DNA of 64,000 nucleotides, taken from contig NZ_CP064781.1 in NCBI RefSeq assembly GCF_016858125.1, forward strand, positions 1,683,501 to 1,747,500, given 5' to 3'. The notes under the pieces are model-generated. The model did no database searches and had not been told where the DNA came from. It worked only from the letters and a program-made list of their open reading frames with translations. Source of the DNA: Azospira restricta (GTDB lineage: Bacteria > Pseudomonadota > Gammaproteobacteria > Burkholderiales > Rhodocyclaceae). The first letter of the stretch is position 1. Each line of letters opens with the position of its first letter. Position numbers and translations under genes: made by a program. Below, piece by piece: positions 9,484 through 17,534 of the stretch.

Positions 9484-10660
9484 GCGCGGCCGGCGTCTGC
9501 TCGCCGCGCTGCTGGCGGCGGCGCTGCTGCCAGCAGCAGCGGCTGCCGCCGACGCGATGCCGGCGATGAAGAAGGCGGCGCGCCCCGAGCTCGGCACCTC
9601 CGCGGCATTCGCGCCGGACGGCACGCTGTACGCAGTGGCGAAACAGGGCGAACACGTCGTCCTCTACCGCAGCGCCGACGAGGGCGCCAGCTGGTCGGCG
9701 CCGGCGCTCGTCAATGCGCAGCCGGAAGCGATCGCCGCCGACGGCGAGGGCCGCCCGAAGCTGGCGTTCGCCGCCGACGGCGCGCTGCTGGTGTCGTGGA
9801 CGCGGCCGCTGGGCAAACCCTACAGCGGCGAAATCCGCCTCGCCCGCGCCGCCGACGGCGATACGTTCTTGCCACCGATCTCCGTCCATCGCGACCGCGC
9901 CGAGATCACGCACCGCTTCGAGTCGCTGCTGGTTGTCCCCGACGGCCGGGTCGTCGTCGCCTGGATCGACAAGCGCGACCTGGAGGCGGCGAAGGCCGCC
10001 GCCACCGCCTACCGCGGCGCCGCGGTCTACGCGGCGGTCTCGGCCGACGGCGGGAAGAGCTTCCAGCCGGAGACGAAGCTGGCCGACCATTCGTGCGAGT
10101 GCTGCCGCATCGCCGCCGCCGTCGACCGCGACGGGACGCCGCTGTTCATGTGGCGGCACGTCTTCGCCCCGAACGAGCGCGACCACGCGCTGGTCCGGCT
10201 CGCCGCCGGCACGCCGTCGCCGCAGCGGGTCACCTTCGACCGCTGGCGGCTCGACGGCTGCCCGCACCACGGCCCGTCGCTGGCGGTCGATGCCGCCGGC
10301 CGGCGGCACGCGGTGTGGTTCAACCAGATCGACGGCGAAGGCCAGGTGTCCTACGGCCGCCTGCCGGCAGCCGGGGAGGCGGCGGTGTCCGGGCAGCGCC
10401 GCGTCGGCGGCGCCGGTGCCGCGCATGCCGACCTCGCCGTCGCCGGCACGCAGGTCGGCATCGTCTGGAAGGAGTTCGACGGCGAGCGGACGCGCTTGCG
10501 GGCCGAGATCTCGGCGGACGGCGGCGCCAGCTTCCGTCCGCTCGAACTGGCCGTCAGCGAAGGTGCCTCCGACCAGCCGCGCGCGCTGCACCGCGGCGGC
10601 GAACTGTTCGCCTTCTGGCGCACCGAGCGCGAGGGGATGCGCCTCTTCCCGCTGCGCTGA
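9458..10660 (+). CDS. secreted sialidase-like (BNR-type) beta-propeller protein
   Basis: 400-residue exported protein with a signal peptide (residues about 1-31, ending AAAAAADA). Repeated propeller motifs are visible: LYRSADEGASWS, YAAVSADGGKSFQ and RAEISADGGASFR, each carrying the Ser-x-Asp-x-Gly-x-x-[WF] BNR signature. A CECC cluster (C213, C215, C216) and a later CPHHGPSL motif are unusual for sialidases and could bind metal. The catalytic arginine triad of sialidases is not evident. It overlaps the receptor gene, so the two are translationally coupled; a role with that receptor is inferred. Confidence 0.7.
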   Translation: MPKSVSICERGRRLLAALLAAALLPAAAAAADAMPAMKKAARPELGTSAAFAPDGTLYAVAKQGEHVVLYRSADEGASWSAPALVNAQPEAIAADGEGRPKLAFAADGALLVSWTRPLGKPYSGEIRLARAADGDTFLPPISVHRDRAEITHRFESLLVVPDGRVVVAWIDKRDLEAAKAAATAYRGAAVYAAVSADGGKSFQPETKLADHSCECCRIAAAVDRDGTPLFMWRHVFAPNERDHALVRLAAGTPSPQRVTFDRWRLDGCPHHGPSLAVDAAGRRHAVWFNQIDGEGQVSYGRLPAAGEAAVSGQRRVGGAGAAHADLAVAGTQVGIVWKEFDGERTRLRAEISADGGASFRPLELAVSEGASDQPRALHRGGELFAFWRTEREGMRLFPLR

Positions 10661-10681
10661 AGGCCGGGCGGCCGGCGCCCG

Positions 10682-11173
10682 CTAGCCCTCGATCTCGAAG
10701 CGGAACGGCGCGGCGACCAGCGCCCCCGCCGTTTCCACGATCACCGTCGCTTCCCACTGCATCCTGCCGGTGATGCACACCGGCAGGTTGGCCTGGCCGA
10801 CGAAGCGGCCGTCGCCCATCGGCTGCAGCTGCGGCCGGTTGAATCCCATCTTCATGTCGACGCCGGCGAAGTCGATCTCCACCTTGCGCACCTCGCTGCC
10901 GCTGCTCACCGCCAGCAGCTTCAGCGGCTTCAGCGCCGGGATCGGGCGCGGATCGATCGCCACCTCGACGCGGCCGCCGCCGGGCAGTTCGATCGCGCAC
11001 GGCGTCTTGCCGAGGTCGCAGTCCGACAGCGGCAGCGCGACGTCGCTCTTCGGCGTCAGCAGCGGCGCCAGCCGGTAGCCGGCGAAGCCCAGTCCCGCGA
11101 GTGCGGCGAGCACGAGCAGGTCGACGAGCAGCTTGCTGCGGGCGGGTCTTGCGGAAGGGGCGGTGTCGTTCAT
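10682..11173 (-). CDS. membrane-anchored FixH/YtkA-like periplasmic protein
   Basis: 163-residue protein with a short cytoplasmic head, one transmembrane helix (LLVDLLVLAALAGLGFAGY) and a periplasmic domain. The segment around FAGVDMKMGFNRPQL, GDGRFVGQANLPVC and MQWEATVIVE resembles the immunoglobulin-like FixH/YtkA fold, with Met and Cys residues suitable for copper. It points away from nosZ and is convergent with the propeller gene (21 bp between stops). A copper-related role is suggested only by motif and location. Confidence 0.55.
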   Translation of the reverse strand: MNDTAPSARPARSKLLVDLLVLAALAGLGFAGYRLAPLLTPKSDVALPLSDCDLGKTPCAIELPGGGRVEVAIDPRPIPALKPLKLLAVSSGSEVRKVEIDFAGVDMKMGFNRPQLQPMGDGRFVGQANLPVCITGRMQWEATVIVETAGALVAAPFRFEIEG

Positions 11174-11278
11174 CTGGGGCGGCGGAGGGGCGGTTCGCGG
11201 TGCTGCGGCCGGGATTGGCTGGTCATTGTAGTGCAGCGCGTCCAGTCGGCATTCTGTTGTCTTGTTTGGCCGTCAAAC

Positions 11279-11292
11279 TTGACCTGAATCAA
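11279..11292 (+). promoter_or_regulatory. FNR/DNR-type box upstream of nosZ
   Basis: TTGAC-CTGA-ATCAA, one mismatch from the canonical FNR site, 110 bp upstream of the nosZ start codon. It is the only recognisable activator site in the nosZ promoter region, fitting anaerobic or NO-induced expression. Confidence 0.8.
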
Positions 11293-11402
11293 AGTGTGGG
11301 TATCTCCCAATCCGGATCATGTGCGACATATTGCCGCAGGAGCCTCCGCCGCCTATGGCAATCCGGCCAGCAAGCCCTACCAATAAGATGGGAGAGTCAA
11401 CA

Positions 11403-13703
11403 ATGATGAAGACCCGTATGAAGCAAGCCGTATCCATGCTGCTCGCAGCTGGCGTCGGCTTCGCAGCGTCCGGCGCCGCGTACTCTGCAGAATCCCTGCA
11501 GGACGTGATGAAGCGCCGCAACCTGTCGCAGCAGGATCTGCTCGCGGCGGCCAAGACCTACGTTCCGACCGGCAAGCGCGACGAATTCGTCGTCTTCAGC
11601 TCCGGCGGCCAGTCGGGTCAGGTGATCGTGTATGGCATCCCGTCGATGCGCATCCTCAAGTACATCGGCGTGTTCACGCCGGAACCCTGGCAGGGCTACG
11701 GCTTCGACGCCAACTCCAAGGCCGTCCTCGACCAGGGCAAGATCGACGGCAAGGAAATCACCTGGGGCGACACGCACCACCCGGCGATCTCGGAAACCGA
11801 CGGCAAGTACGACGGCCAGTTCCTGTTCATCAACGACAAGGCCAACCCGCGCCTCGCCGTGATCGACCTGCGCGACTTCGAGACCAAGCAGATCGTGGTC
11901 AACCCGATCTACAAGTCCGAGCACGGCGGCGCCTTCGTCACGCCGAACACCGAATACGTCATCGAGGCCGCGCAGTATGCGTCGCCGCTGGCCAACAAGA
12001 AGTTCGAGCCGCTCGAGGAGTTCAACGAGAAGTACCGCGGCGGCGTCACCTACTGGAAGTTCGACCGCAAGGAAGGCCGCCTCGATCCGAAGCAGTCGTT
12101 CTCGCTCGAACTGCCGCCGTACTCGCAGGACCTGTCCGACGCCGGCAAGGGCCCGTCGAACGGCTGGTCGTTCACCAACTCGTTCTGCACCGAGCGCTAC
12201 GTCGGCGGCATCGAGAAGGGCCGTCCGCCGTACGAAGCCGGCTGCTCGGCGAAGGACACCGACTACCTGCACGTCGTGAACTGGAAGAAGGCCGCCGAGC
12301 TGGTCGCCGCCGGCAAGGCGAAGAAGATCAACGGCCACAACGTGCTGCCGATGGAAGTCTCGATCAAGGAAGGCATCCTCTTCCTCGTTCCCGAGCCGAA
12401 GTCGCCGCACGGCGTCGACGTCACCCCGGACGGCAAGTTCATCACCGTCTCCGGCAAGCTCGACACGCACGTCTCGGTCTACTCGTTCGAGAAGATCCAG
12501 GCCGCGATCCAGGCCGGCAAGTTCGAGTCCAAGGACCCGTACGGCATCCCGGTGATCGGCATGAAGGATGCGCTGCACGCGCAGGTCCAGCTCGGCCTCG
12601 GCCCGCTGCACACCCAGTACGACGCCAAGCAGTGCGTGGCCTACACCTCGCTCTACGTCGACTCGCAGGTCGTCAAGTGGAACTACTGCGAAGGCAAGGT
12701 CCTCGACAAGATCTCGGTGCACTACAACATCGGCCACCTGATGGCGATGGAAGGTGACTCGGTCGATCCGAAGGGCCGCTACCTGGTCGCGCTGAACAAG
12801 CTGGCGATCGACCGCTTCGTCCCGGTCGGCCCGCTGCATCCGCAGAACCACCAGCTGATCGACATCAGCAACGACAAGATGCAGCTCCTCTACGACATGC
12901 CGCTGCCGCTCGGCGAGCCGCACTACGCCGTCGCCATCGAGGCCAGCAAGCTGAAGCCGGGCGTCCGCTACAAGGTCGGCACCGACTCGCGCACCGACAA
13001 GCCGCATCCGGGCATGGTCCGCGCGGGTGAGGAGCGCACCGAGAAGAAGGGCAACAAGATCACGGTCTACGGCACGCTGATCCGCTCGCACATCACGCCG
13101 GAAACGATCGAGGCGGACGTCGGCGACGAAGTCACGGTGCACCTGACCAACCTCGAGCGCGCCCAGGACGAGACGCACGGCTTCACCGTGTCGACCTACA
13201 ACGTGCATGCCTCGGTCGAGCCGGGCAAGACGGTCACCGTCAAGTTCAAGGCCGACAAGGAAGGCGTCTATCCGTACTACTGCACGGAGTTCTGCTCGGC
13301 GCTGCACCTCGAGATGCAGGGCTACCTGCTGGTCAAGCCGAAGGGCTGGAAGCCGACCAAGACCGCCGGTGCCGAGAAGGCCGTCTATTCGGAAGACGAC
13401 TACAAGAAGCAGCTGAAGAAGGTCGCCGACACGCAGGCCGTCATCGACCAGGTCGTCGGCTACATCACCAGCGTCAACTTCAAGGACTTCCCGGATGTCG
13501 TGGCGATGGTGGACGACGCCACCGACCAGCTGAACAAGATCAAGGACGCCAAGCAGAAGCACGAGGAAGCCGCCAAGAAGAAGGACTGGAACCAGGCGAC
13601 CCTGTGGGCCGAGCAGGTCTGGCAGTACCAGGTCAAGGCCGCCGACCTCGGTCTGCGCGCGAAGACCTACCTGGAGCAGAACGGCGCCAAGAAGGTCAAG
13701 TAA
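11403..13703 (+). CDS. nosZ: nitrous oxide reductase NosZ, clade II (Sec type)
   Basis: Periplasmic multicopper enzyme reducing N2O to N2; 766 residues. It starts at ATGATGAAG with a Sec-type signal peptide (to about residue 28) and has no twin-arginine motif, which marks clade II. The N-terminal propeller carries CuZ ligands such as H125 and H126 in GDTHHPAISE. The cupredoxin domain carries the CuA ligands C627, C631, H635 and M638 (YYCTEFCSALHLEM). Residues after about 640 form an extra, highly charged, helical extension of about 125 residues without a heme motif. The downstream order with two cytochromes and nosB also fits clade II. Confidence 0.97.
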   Translation: MMKTRMKQAVSMLLAAGVGFAASGAAYSAESLQDVMKRRNLSQQDLLAAAKTYVPTGKRDEFVVFSSGGQSGQVIVYGIPSMRILKYIGVFTPEPWQGYGFDANSKAVLDQGKIDGKEITWGDTHHPAISETDGKYDGQFLFINDKANPRLAVIDLRDFETKQIVVNPIYKSEHGGAFVTPNTEYVIEAAQYASPLANKKFEPLEEFNEKYRGGVTYWKFDRKEGRLDPKQSFSLELPPYSQDLSDAGKGPSNGWSFTNSFCTERYVGGIEKGRPPYEAGCSAKDTDYLHVVNWKKAAELVAAGKAKKINGHNVLPMEVSIKEGILFLVPEPKSPHGVDVTPDGKFITVSGKLDTHVSVYSFEKIQAAIQAGKFESKDPYGIPVIGMKDALHAQVQLGLGPLHTQYDAKQCVAYTSLYVDSQVVKWNYCEGKVLDKISVHYNIGHLMAMEGDSVDPKGRYLVALNKLAIDRFVPVGPLHPQNHQLIDISNDKMQLLYDMPLPLGEPHYAVAIEASKLKPGVRYKVGTDSRTDKPHPGMVRAGEERTEKKGNKITVYGTLIRSHITPETIEADVGDEVTVHLTNLERAQDETHGFTVSTYNVHASVEPGKTVTVKFKADKEGVYPYYCTEFCSALHLEMQGYLLVKPKGWKPTKTAGAEKAVYSEDDYKKQLKKVADTQAVIDQVVGYITSVNFKDFPDVVAMVDDATDQLNKIKDAKQKHEEAAKKKDWNQATLWAEQVWQYQVKAADLGLRAKTYLEQNGAKKVK

Positions 13704-13710
13704 GACCGAC

Positions 13711-13724
13711 TTGATCTGAAGCAA
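13711..13724 (+). promoter_or_regulatory. degenerate FNR-like box between nosZ and the cytochrome gene
   Basis: TTGAT-CTGA-AGCAA differs from TTGAT-N4-ATCAA at one core base. It lies just after the nosZ stop and immediately upstream of a terminator hairpin. It may be a weak site or chance. Confidence 0.35.
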
Positions 13725-13734
13725 GGCCAACCCG

Positions 13735-13765
13735 CGGGGAGCAGCGCTAGTCTGCTCCCCGTTTT
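13735..13765 (+). terminator. terminator/attenuator after nosZ
   Basis: A ten-base-pair stem CGGGGAGCAG/CTGCTCCCCG (13735-13744 and 13752-13761) with a seven-base loop is followed by TTTT. It lies inside an otherwise co-directional gene string and probably reduces read-through from nosZ into the cytochrome genes. Confidence 0.8.
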
Positions 13766-13785
13766 CTTGTGAGAAAGGAATACCC

Positions 13786-14097
13786 ATGAAAAAACTGATG
13801 GCATTCGCCGCCCTCGCCGCTGTCGTCGCCGTGCCCGCATTCGCCGCCGACGGCGCCAAGCTGTACACCGAAAAGACCTGCAACGCCTGCCACGGCCCGG
13901 AGGGCAAGAAGCCGCTGATGCCGAACTATCCGAAGCTGGCCGGGCAGAACGCCGCCTACGCCGAGCAGCAGATGAAGGACATCAAGAGCGGCGCGCGCAA
14001 CAACGGCCAGACCGCCGCGATGAAAGGCGTCATGCACCTCGTCAACGACGAGGAGATCAAGGCGATCGCCGACTACCTGTCGAAGCTCAAGCCCTGA
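13786..14097 (+). CDS. monoheme c-type cytochrome of the nos cluster
   Basis: 103-residue periplasmic class I cytochrome c. A signal peptide (residues 1-20, ending AFA-AD) precedes CNACH (C32, C35, H36), and a methionine-containing AMKGVMHLVND segment supplies the sixth ligand. In clade II nos operons two small cytochromes following nosZ are thought to carry electrons to NosZ in place of the NosR/NosX route. It has a good AGAAAGGAA ribosome site. Confidence 0.88.
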   Translation: MKKLMAFAALAAVVAVPAFAADGAKLYTEKTCNACHGPEGKKPLMPNYPKLAGQNAAYAEQQMKDIKSGARNNGQTAAMKGVMHLVNDEEIKAIADYLSKLKP

Positions 14098-14133
14098 GCC
14101 CGGCCGCGGGCGGGCTTCGCTCCGCCCGCCCCG

Positions 14134-14147
14134 TTGATTCACGTCAA
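14134..14147 (+). promoter_or_regulatory. FNR/DNR-type box upstream of the diheme cytochrome gene
   Basis: TTGAT-TCAC-GTCAA, 67 bp upstream of the start codon of the diheme cytochrome gene. A GC-rich hairpin without a T tract (14106-14129) precedes it, so this gene probably has its own anaerobic promoter. Confidence 0.78.
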
Positions 14148-14213
14148 ATACACCATTCGTCGTGCCTGCTAACGTAGCACCGCGTGACTAATTACCAACC
14201 AGGGGGTTGTCTG

Positions 14214-14954
14214 ATGAAGAAGCTGATCATTGCCGCGTCGCTGTCGATCTTCGCGCTCGGCATTGCCCATGCCGCGCCGCCGGCGCCGAAGAAGGAAGGC
14301 ATCGAAGGCAAGGACTACAAGTGGAACGCCCAGGAGGGCGAAAAGGTCGAGGCGCTGCAGAAGAAGGGCGACAAGAAGAACGGCCAGGAAGCCTACGAGG
14401 TCTGCGGCGCCTGCCACCTGCCGTCCGGCGCCGGCCGTCCCGACGGCACCTTCCCGCAGCTCGCCGGCCAGCACACCACCGTGCTGATCAAGCAGATGGC
14501 CGACATCCGCGCCGGCCTGCGCGACAACCCGACGATGTACCCGTTCGCCGCGACGCTGACCGATCCGCAGGAGCTGGCCGACGTCGCCGCCTACATCGAG
14601 GGCCTGTGCATCCCGGTCGAGCACGGCAAGTACGAGGGCGCCGACGCGTCGCTGCAGGTCGCCAAGGGCAAGGATCTCTACGAGAAGCAGTGCCTCGAGT
14701 GCCACGGCAAGAACGGCGAGGGCAACAAGGAGAAGTTCTACCCGGTGATCGCCGGCCAGCACTACAAGTACCTGCTGCGCCAGATGACCGAGATCCGCGA
14801 CGGGCATCGCCGCAACGCCAACCCGGACATGGTCAAGGTCATCAAGCCCTACACCAACGAGCAGCTGGTGGCGATCTCCGCCTACCAGGCCAGCCTGACG
14901 ATGCCGGGCTCGATGTGCAAGCCGAAGGCCGCCGCGCCGGCGAAGAAGAAGTAA
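14214..14954 (+). CDS. diheme c-type cytochrome (c4-like)
   Basis: 246-residue exported cytochrome with two heme-attachment motifs, CGACH (C64, C67, H68) and CLECH (C160, C163, H164), in two similar halves as in cytochrome c4 (FPQLAGQHTTVLIKQM and YPVIAGQHYKYLLRQM are paralogous). The start is the ATG after AGGGGGTTGTCTG, giving a clean signal peptide ending IAHA. It is a likely electron donor to NosZ. A strong terminator follows, isolating it from nosB. Confidence 0.88.
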   Translation: MKKLIIAASLSIFALGIAHAAPPAPKKEGIEGKDYKWNAQEGEKVEALQKKGDKKNGQEAYEVCGACHLPSGAGRPDGTFPQLAGQHTTVLIKQMADIRAGLRDNPTMYPFAATLTDPQELADVAAYIEGLCIPVEHGKYEGADASLQVAKGKDLYEKQCLECHGKNGEGNKEKFYPVIAGQHYKYLLRQMTEIRDGHRRNANPDMVKVIKPYTNEQLVAISAYQASLTMPGSMCKPKAAAPAKKK

Positions 14955-14974
14955 GTTCCGCCTGCGGCACACGG

Positions 14975-15004
14975 AAAGCCCGCCATTCCCGGATGGCGGG
15001 CTTT
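14975..15004 (+). terminator. rho-independent terminator after the diheme cytochrome gene
   Basis: A 12-bp perfect stem AAAGCCCGCCAT/ATGGCGGGCTTT with a six-base loop TCCCGG; the 3' arm ends in TTT. Because the stem is symmetrical it could act in both directions. Confidence 0.88.
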
Positions 15005-15142
15005 ACTCCCGAGGCTGTATCAGCAATTAAGCATATGCTGTGAGCGCGACCGCAGGCAGCGCGCTCCTGCAGGTTCCCCCAAGCCGGCCCGACCGATGGC
15101 CGCAGTCCCTGCACCCGGCAGCAACGCAACGAGGACAGCACC

Positions 15143-16129
15143 ATGAGCGCAGCACCCAACAAACAGAACCTGATCGTCGCCGCCCTCTCGCTCTTCGCGC
15201 TGGCGATGATCGTCGCCGCCTACTTCTCGCCGATCTGGTGGGTCTCGCTGACCGCGCCGAACTACCCGCAGGACGCCTTCCCCGACGGCATCCGCATCCA
15301 CTTCCACTTCGACGGCGTCTACAACGGCTGCAAGGCCGCGGCCAAGGGCTCGCGGATGGCGACCGAGATCATCGAGAAGGACATCGACCACACCACCGAG
15401 CGCTACAACCCGATCACCGACGCCAAGCAGGACGTCAACAAGGGCGCGCAGGGCCTCGACTGCGTGCACGAAATGAACACCATCAACCACTACGTCGGCA
15501 TGTTCCCGATCGCCACCGGGGCGCCGGTCGAGAAGCCGCTGGCCAAGTTCTTCTTCGCCTTCTTCGCGGTGATGCTGCTCGCCTTCGCGATCCCGAAGAA
15601 GAAGCCGCGCCTCGCGCTGCTCGCCGCCGGCTTCACCGCGGTCGCCGCCTGGATGCTGGTCAACCAGTACGGCATGGGCGCGCTGGACAAGCACGTCGCC
15701 GACTACGTCAAGGAAACCGGCACCTTCTTCAAGGAGCCGGAGAAGATCGCCGTCTGGGGCGACAACGTGCGCAACATCACGCACCTGGTGATCGCCGGCC
15801 TGATCGTCGCCATGCTGGTCGTCGTCGCCGGCGTCGCCAAGCTGCGCCAGTTCACGCTGCTGCTGGCGCTGGTGCCGGCCATGCTGCCGGTCTTCTTCGT
15901 CGTCACCTACGCCGGCTGGCTGTGGTTCTTCGGCCACAACCTGCACCCCTGGGGCGCGTTCACGGTGAAGCCGTTCATGCCGACGGTGTTCGGCGAAGGC
16001 AAGGTCGCGCAGTTCTCGACCTTCTCCTACCCGTACTGGGGCTACGGCCTGCTGGTGCTGGCGATGCTCGCGCTGCTCTTCGCCGTGCTGATCCGCCGCA
16101 AGCAGATCCGGGAGGGCGCGGTCGAATAG
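15143..16129 (+). CDS. nosB: NosB, clade II nos membrane protein
   Basis: 328-residue integral membrane protein with an N-terminal helix (LIVAALSLFALAMIVAAYF), a long periplasmic loop (about residues 30-125, rich in His, Asp and Cys) and about five further helices in the C-terminal half. Proteins of this kind follow nosZ in clade II clusters and are absent from clade I clusters. The function is unknown; a role in electron transfer or NosZ assembly has been proposed. The 138-bp leader after the preceding terminator presumably holds its promoter. Confidence 0.8.
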   Translation: MSAAPNKQNLIVAALSLFALAMIVAAYFSPIWWVSLTAPNYPQDAFPDGIRIHFHFDGVYNGCKAAAKGSRMATEIIEKDIDHTTERYNPITDAKQDVNKGAQGLDCVHEMNTINHYVGMFPIATGAPVEKPLAKFFFAFFAVMLLAFAIPKKKPRLALLAAGFTAVAAWMLVNQYGMGALDKHVADYVKETGTFFKEPEKIAVWGDNVRNITHLVIAGLIVAMLVVVAGVAKLRQFTLLLALVPAMLPVFFVVTYAGWLWFFGHNLHPWGAFTVKPFMPTVFGEGKVAQFSTFSYPYWGYGLLVLAMLALLFAVLIRRKQIREGAVE

Positions 16130-16160
16130 AATACGGGCCTTTCGACCTCCGCACGGCTCC

Positions 16161-17534
16161 ATGAAATTCGCCGCCTCGCTTCCCTCGCTTTCCCTGCGCG
16201 GTGCCGCCCTCGCGCTGTCGCTGGCTGCCGGCGTCGCCGCCGGCGCCGCGCTGATCGACGATGACCCGGCGCCGGTCCGGGGTGGGCAGGGCATGGGCCA
16301 GCCCGCCAACTGGGGCAGCGCCGACCAGGCGACGCCGCGTCCGGCGGCGCCCCACCGCGGTGACATCCCCTGGTTCCAGGACCTGGTCGACCGCGCTCCC
16401 GCCGGTTCGGTGCTGAAGCCGCCGGCCGGCACCTACGCCGGCCCGGTGGTGATCGACAAGCCGCTCACCATCGACGGCGGCAACGGCGTCGTCATCGACG
16501 GCGGCGGCAAGGGCACGGTGCTGGTCATGGAAGGCGGCGAATCGACGCTGCGCGACATCCGCCTGACCAACTCCGGCGCCTCGCACGACAGCGACGACGC
16601 CTGTCTCAACCTGCGCAAGCACAACAACACGGTCGAGCGGGTGACGATCGACAACTGCCTGTTCGGCATCGACTTGAAGCTCGCCAACGGCAACGTCGTC
16701 CGCGACAACCGCATCTCCTCGAAACCCTTCGACCTCGGTACCCGCGGCGATGCGCTGCGCCTCTGGTACAGCAGCAACAACCGCATCGAGGGCAACCAGA
16801 TCGTCGATTCGCGCGACATGGTCGCCTGGTACTCGAACGACAACCTCTACCTGAACAACGTCGGCCGCCGCAGCCGCTACTCGATCCACTTCATGTTCGC
16901 CGCGCGCAACATCGTCGAGGGCAACCGCTTCTACGACAACGCCGTCGGCGTCTACGTCATGTACTCCGGCGGCGGCGCCATCCGCAACAACGTCTTCTCG
17001 CACGCCACCGGCGCCACCGGCATGGCGATCGGCTTCAAGGAAGCCTCCGACGTCGTCGTCGAGGGCAACGAGATCATCTACTGCGGCACCGGCATCACCA
17101 GCGACATCTCGCCGTTCGAGCCGGGCAGCACGCTGGTCATCCGCAACAACCGCATCGCCTTCAACGTCATCGGCATCCGCTTCGTTTCCGACCGCGAAGG
17201 GCACGTCATCGAGGGCAACAGCTTCGAGGGCAACATGAGCCACGTCGCCGTCGACGGCGCCGCCGGCGCGATGAGCAACCGCTGGCGCGGCAACTACTGG
17301 GACGACTACCAGGGCTTCGACCGCAACCGCGACAATGTCGGCGACCGCGCGCACGAGCACTACGCCTACGCCGACCAGATCTGGATGGAATTCCCCGCGG
17401 CGCGCTTCTTCCGCAACTCGCCGGTGCTCGAGTCGCTCGACTTCCTCGAGCGGCTGGCGCCGTTCTCGACGCCGACGCTGATCCTGCGCGACGAGGCGCC
17501 GATCTTCAACAAGCCGGCCGGAGCCAAATCATGA
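16161..17534 (+). CDS. nosD: NosD copper-insertion/maturation protein
   Basis: 457-residue periplasmic right-handed beta-helix protein needed, with NosF and NosY, to assemble the CuZ centre of NosZ. After an N-terminal signal segment (LALSLAAGVAAGAAL) come many parallel beta-helix repeats of the N-x-[IV]-x-x-N-x-[IF] type (RDNRISSKPFDLG, EGNQIVDSRD, EGNRFYDNAVGVYVMYSGG). The last four bases overlap the nosG start (ATGA). Confidence 0.93.
   Translation: MKFAASLPSLSLRGAALALSLAAGVAAGAALIDDDPAPVRGGQGMGQPANWGSADQATPRPAAPHRGDIPWFQDLVDRAPAGSVLKPPAGTYAGPVVIDKPLTIDGGNGVVIDGGGKGTVLVMEGGESTLRDIRLTNSGASHDSDDACLNLRKHNNTVERVTIDNCLFGIDLKLANGNVVRDNRISSKPFDLGTRGDALRLWYSSNNRIEGNQIVDSRDMVAWYSNDNLYLNNVGRRSRYSIHFMFAARNIVEGNRFYDNAVGVYVMYSGGGAIRNNVFSHATGATGMAIGFKEASDVVVEGNEIIYCGTGITSDISPFEPGSTLVIRNNRIAFNVIGIRFVSDREGHVIEGNSFEGNMSHVAVDGAAGAMSNRWRGNYWDDYQGFDRNRDNVGDRAHEHYAYADQIWMEFPAARFFRNSPVLESLDFLERLAPFSTPTLILRDEAPIFNKPAGAKS

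Noticed and set aside
15029..15038. AGCATATGCT palindrome upstream of nosB
   Set aside because: It is perfect but only ten bases long, matches no regulator I recognise and has no second copy in the window.
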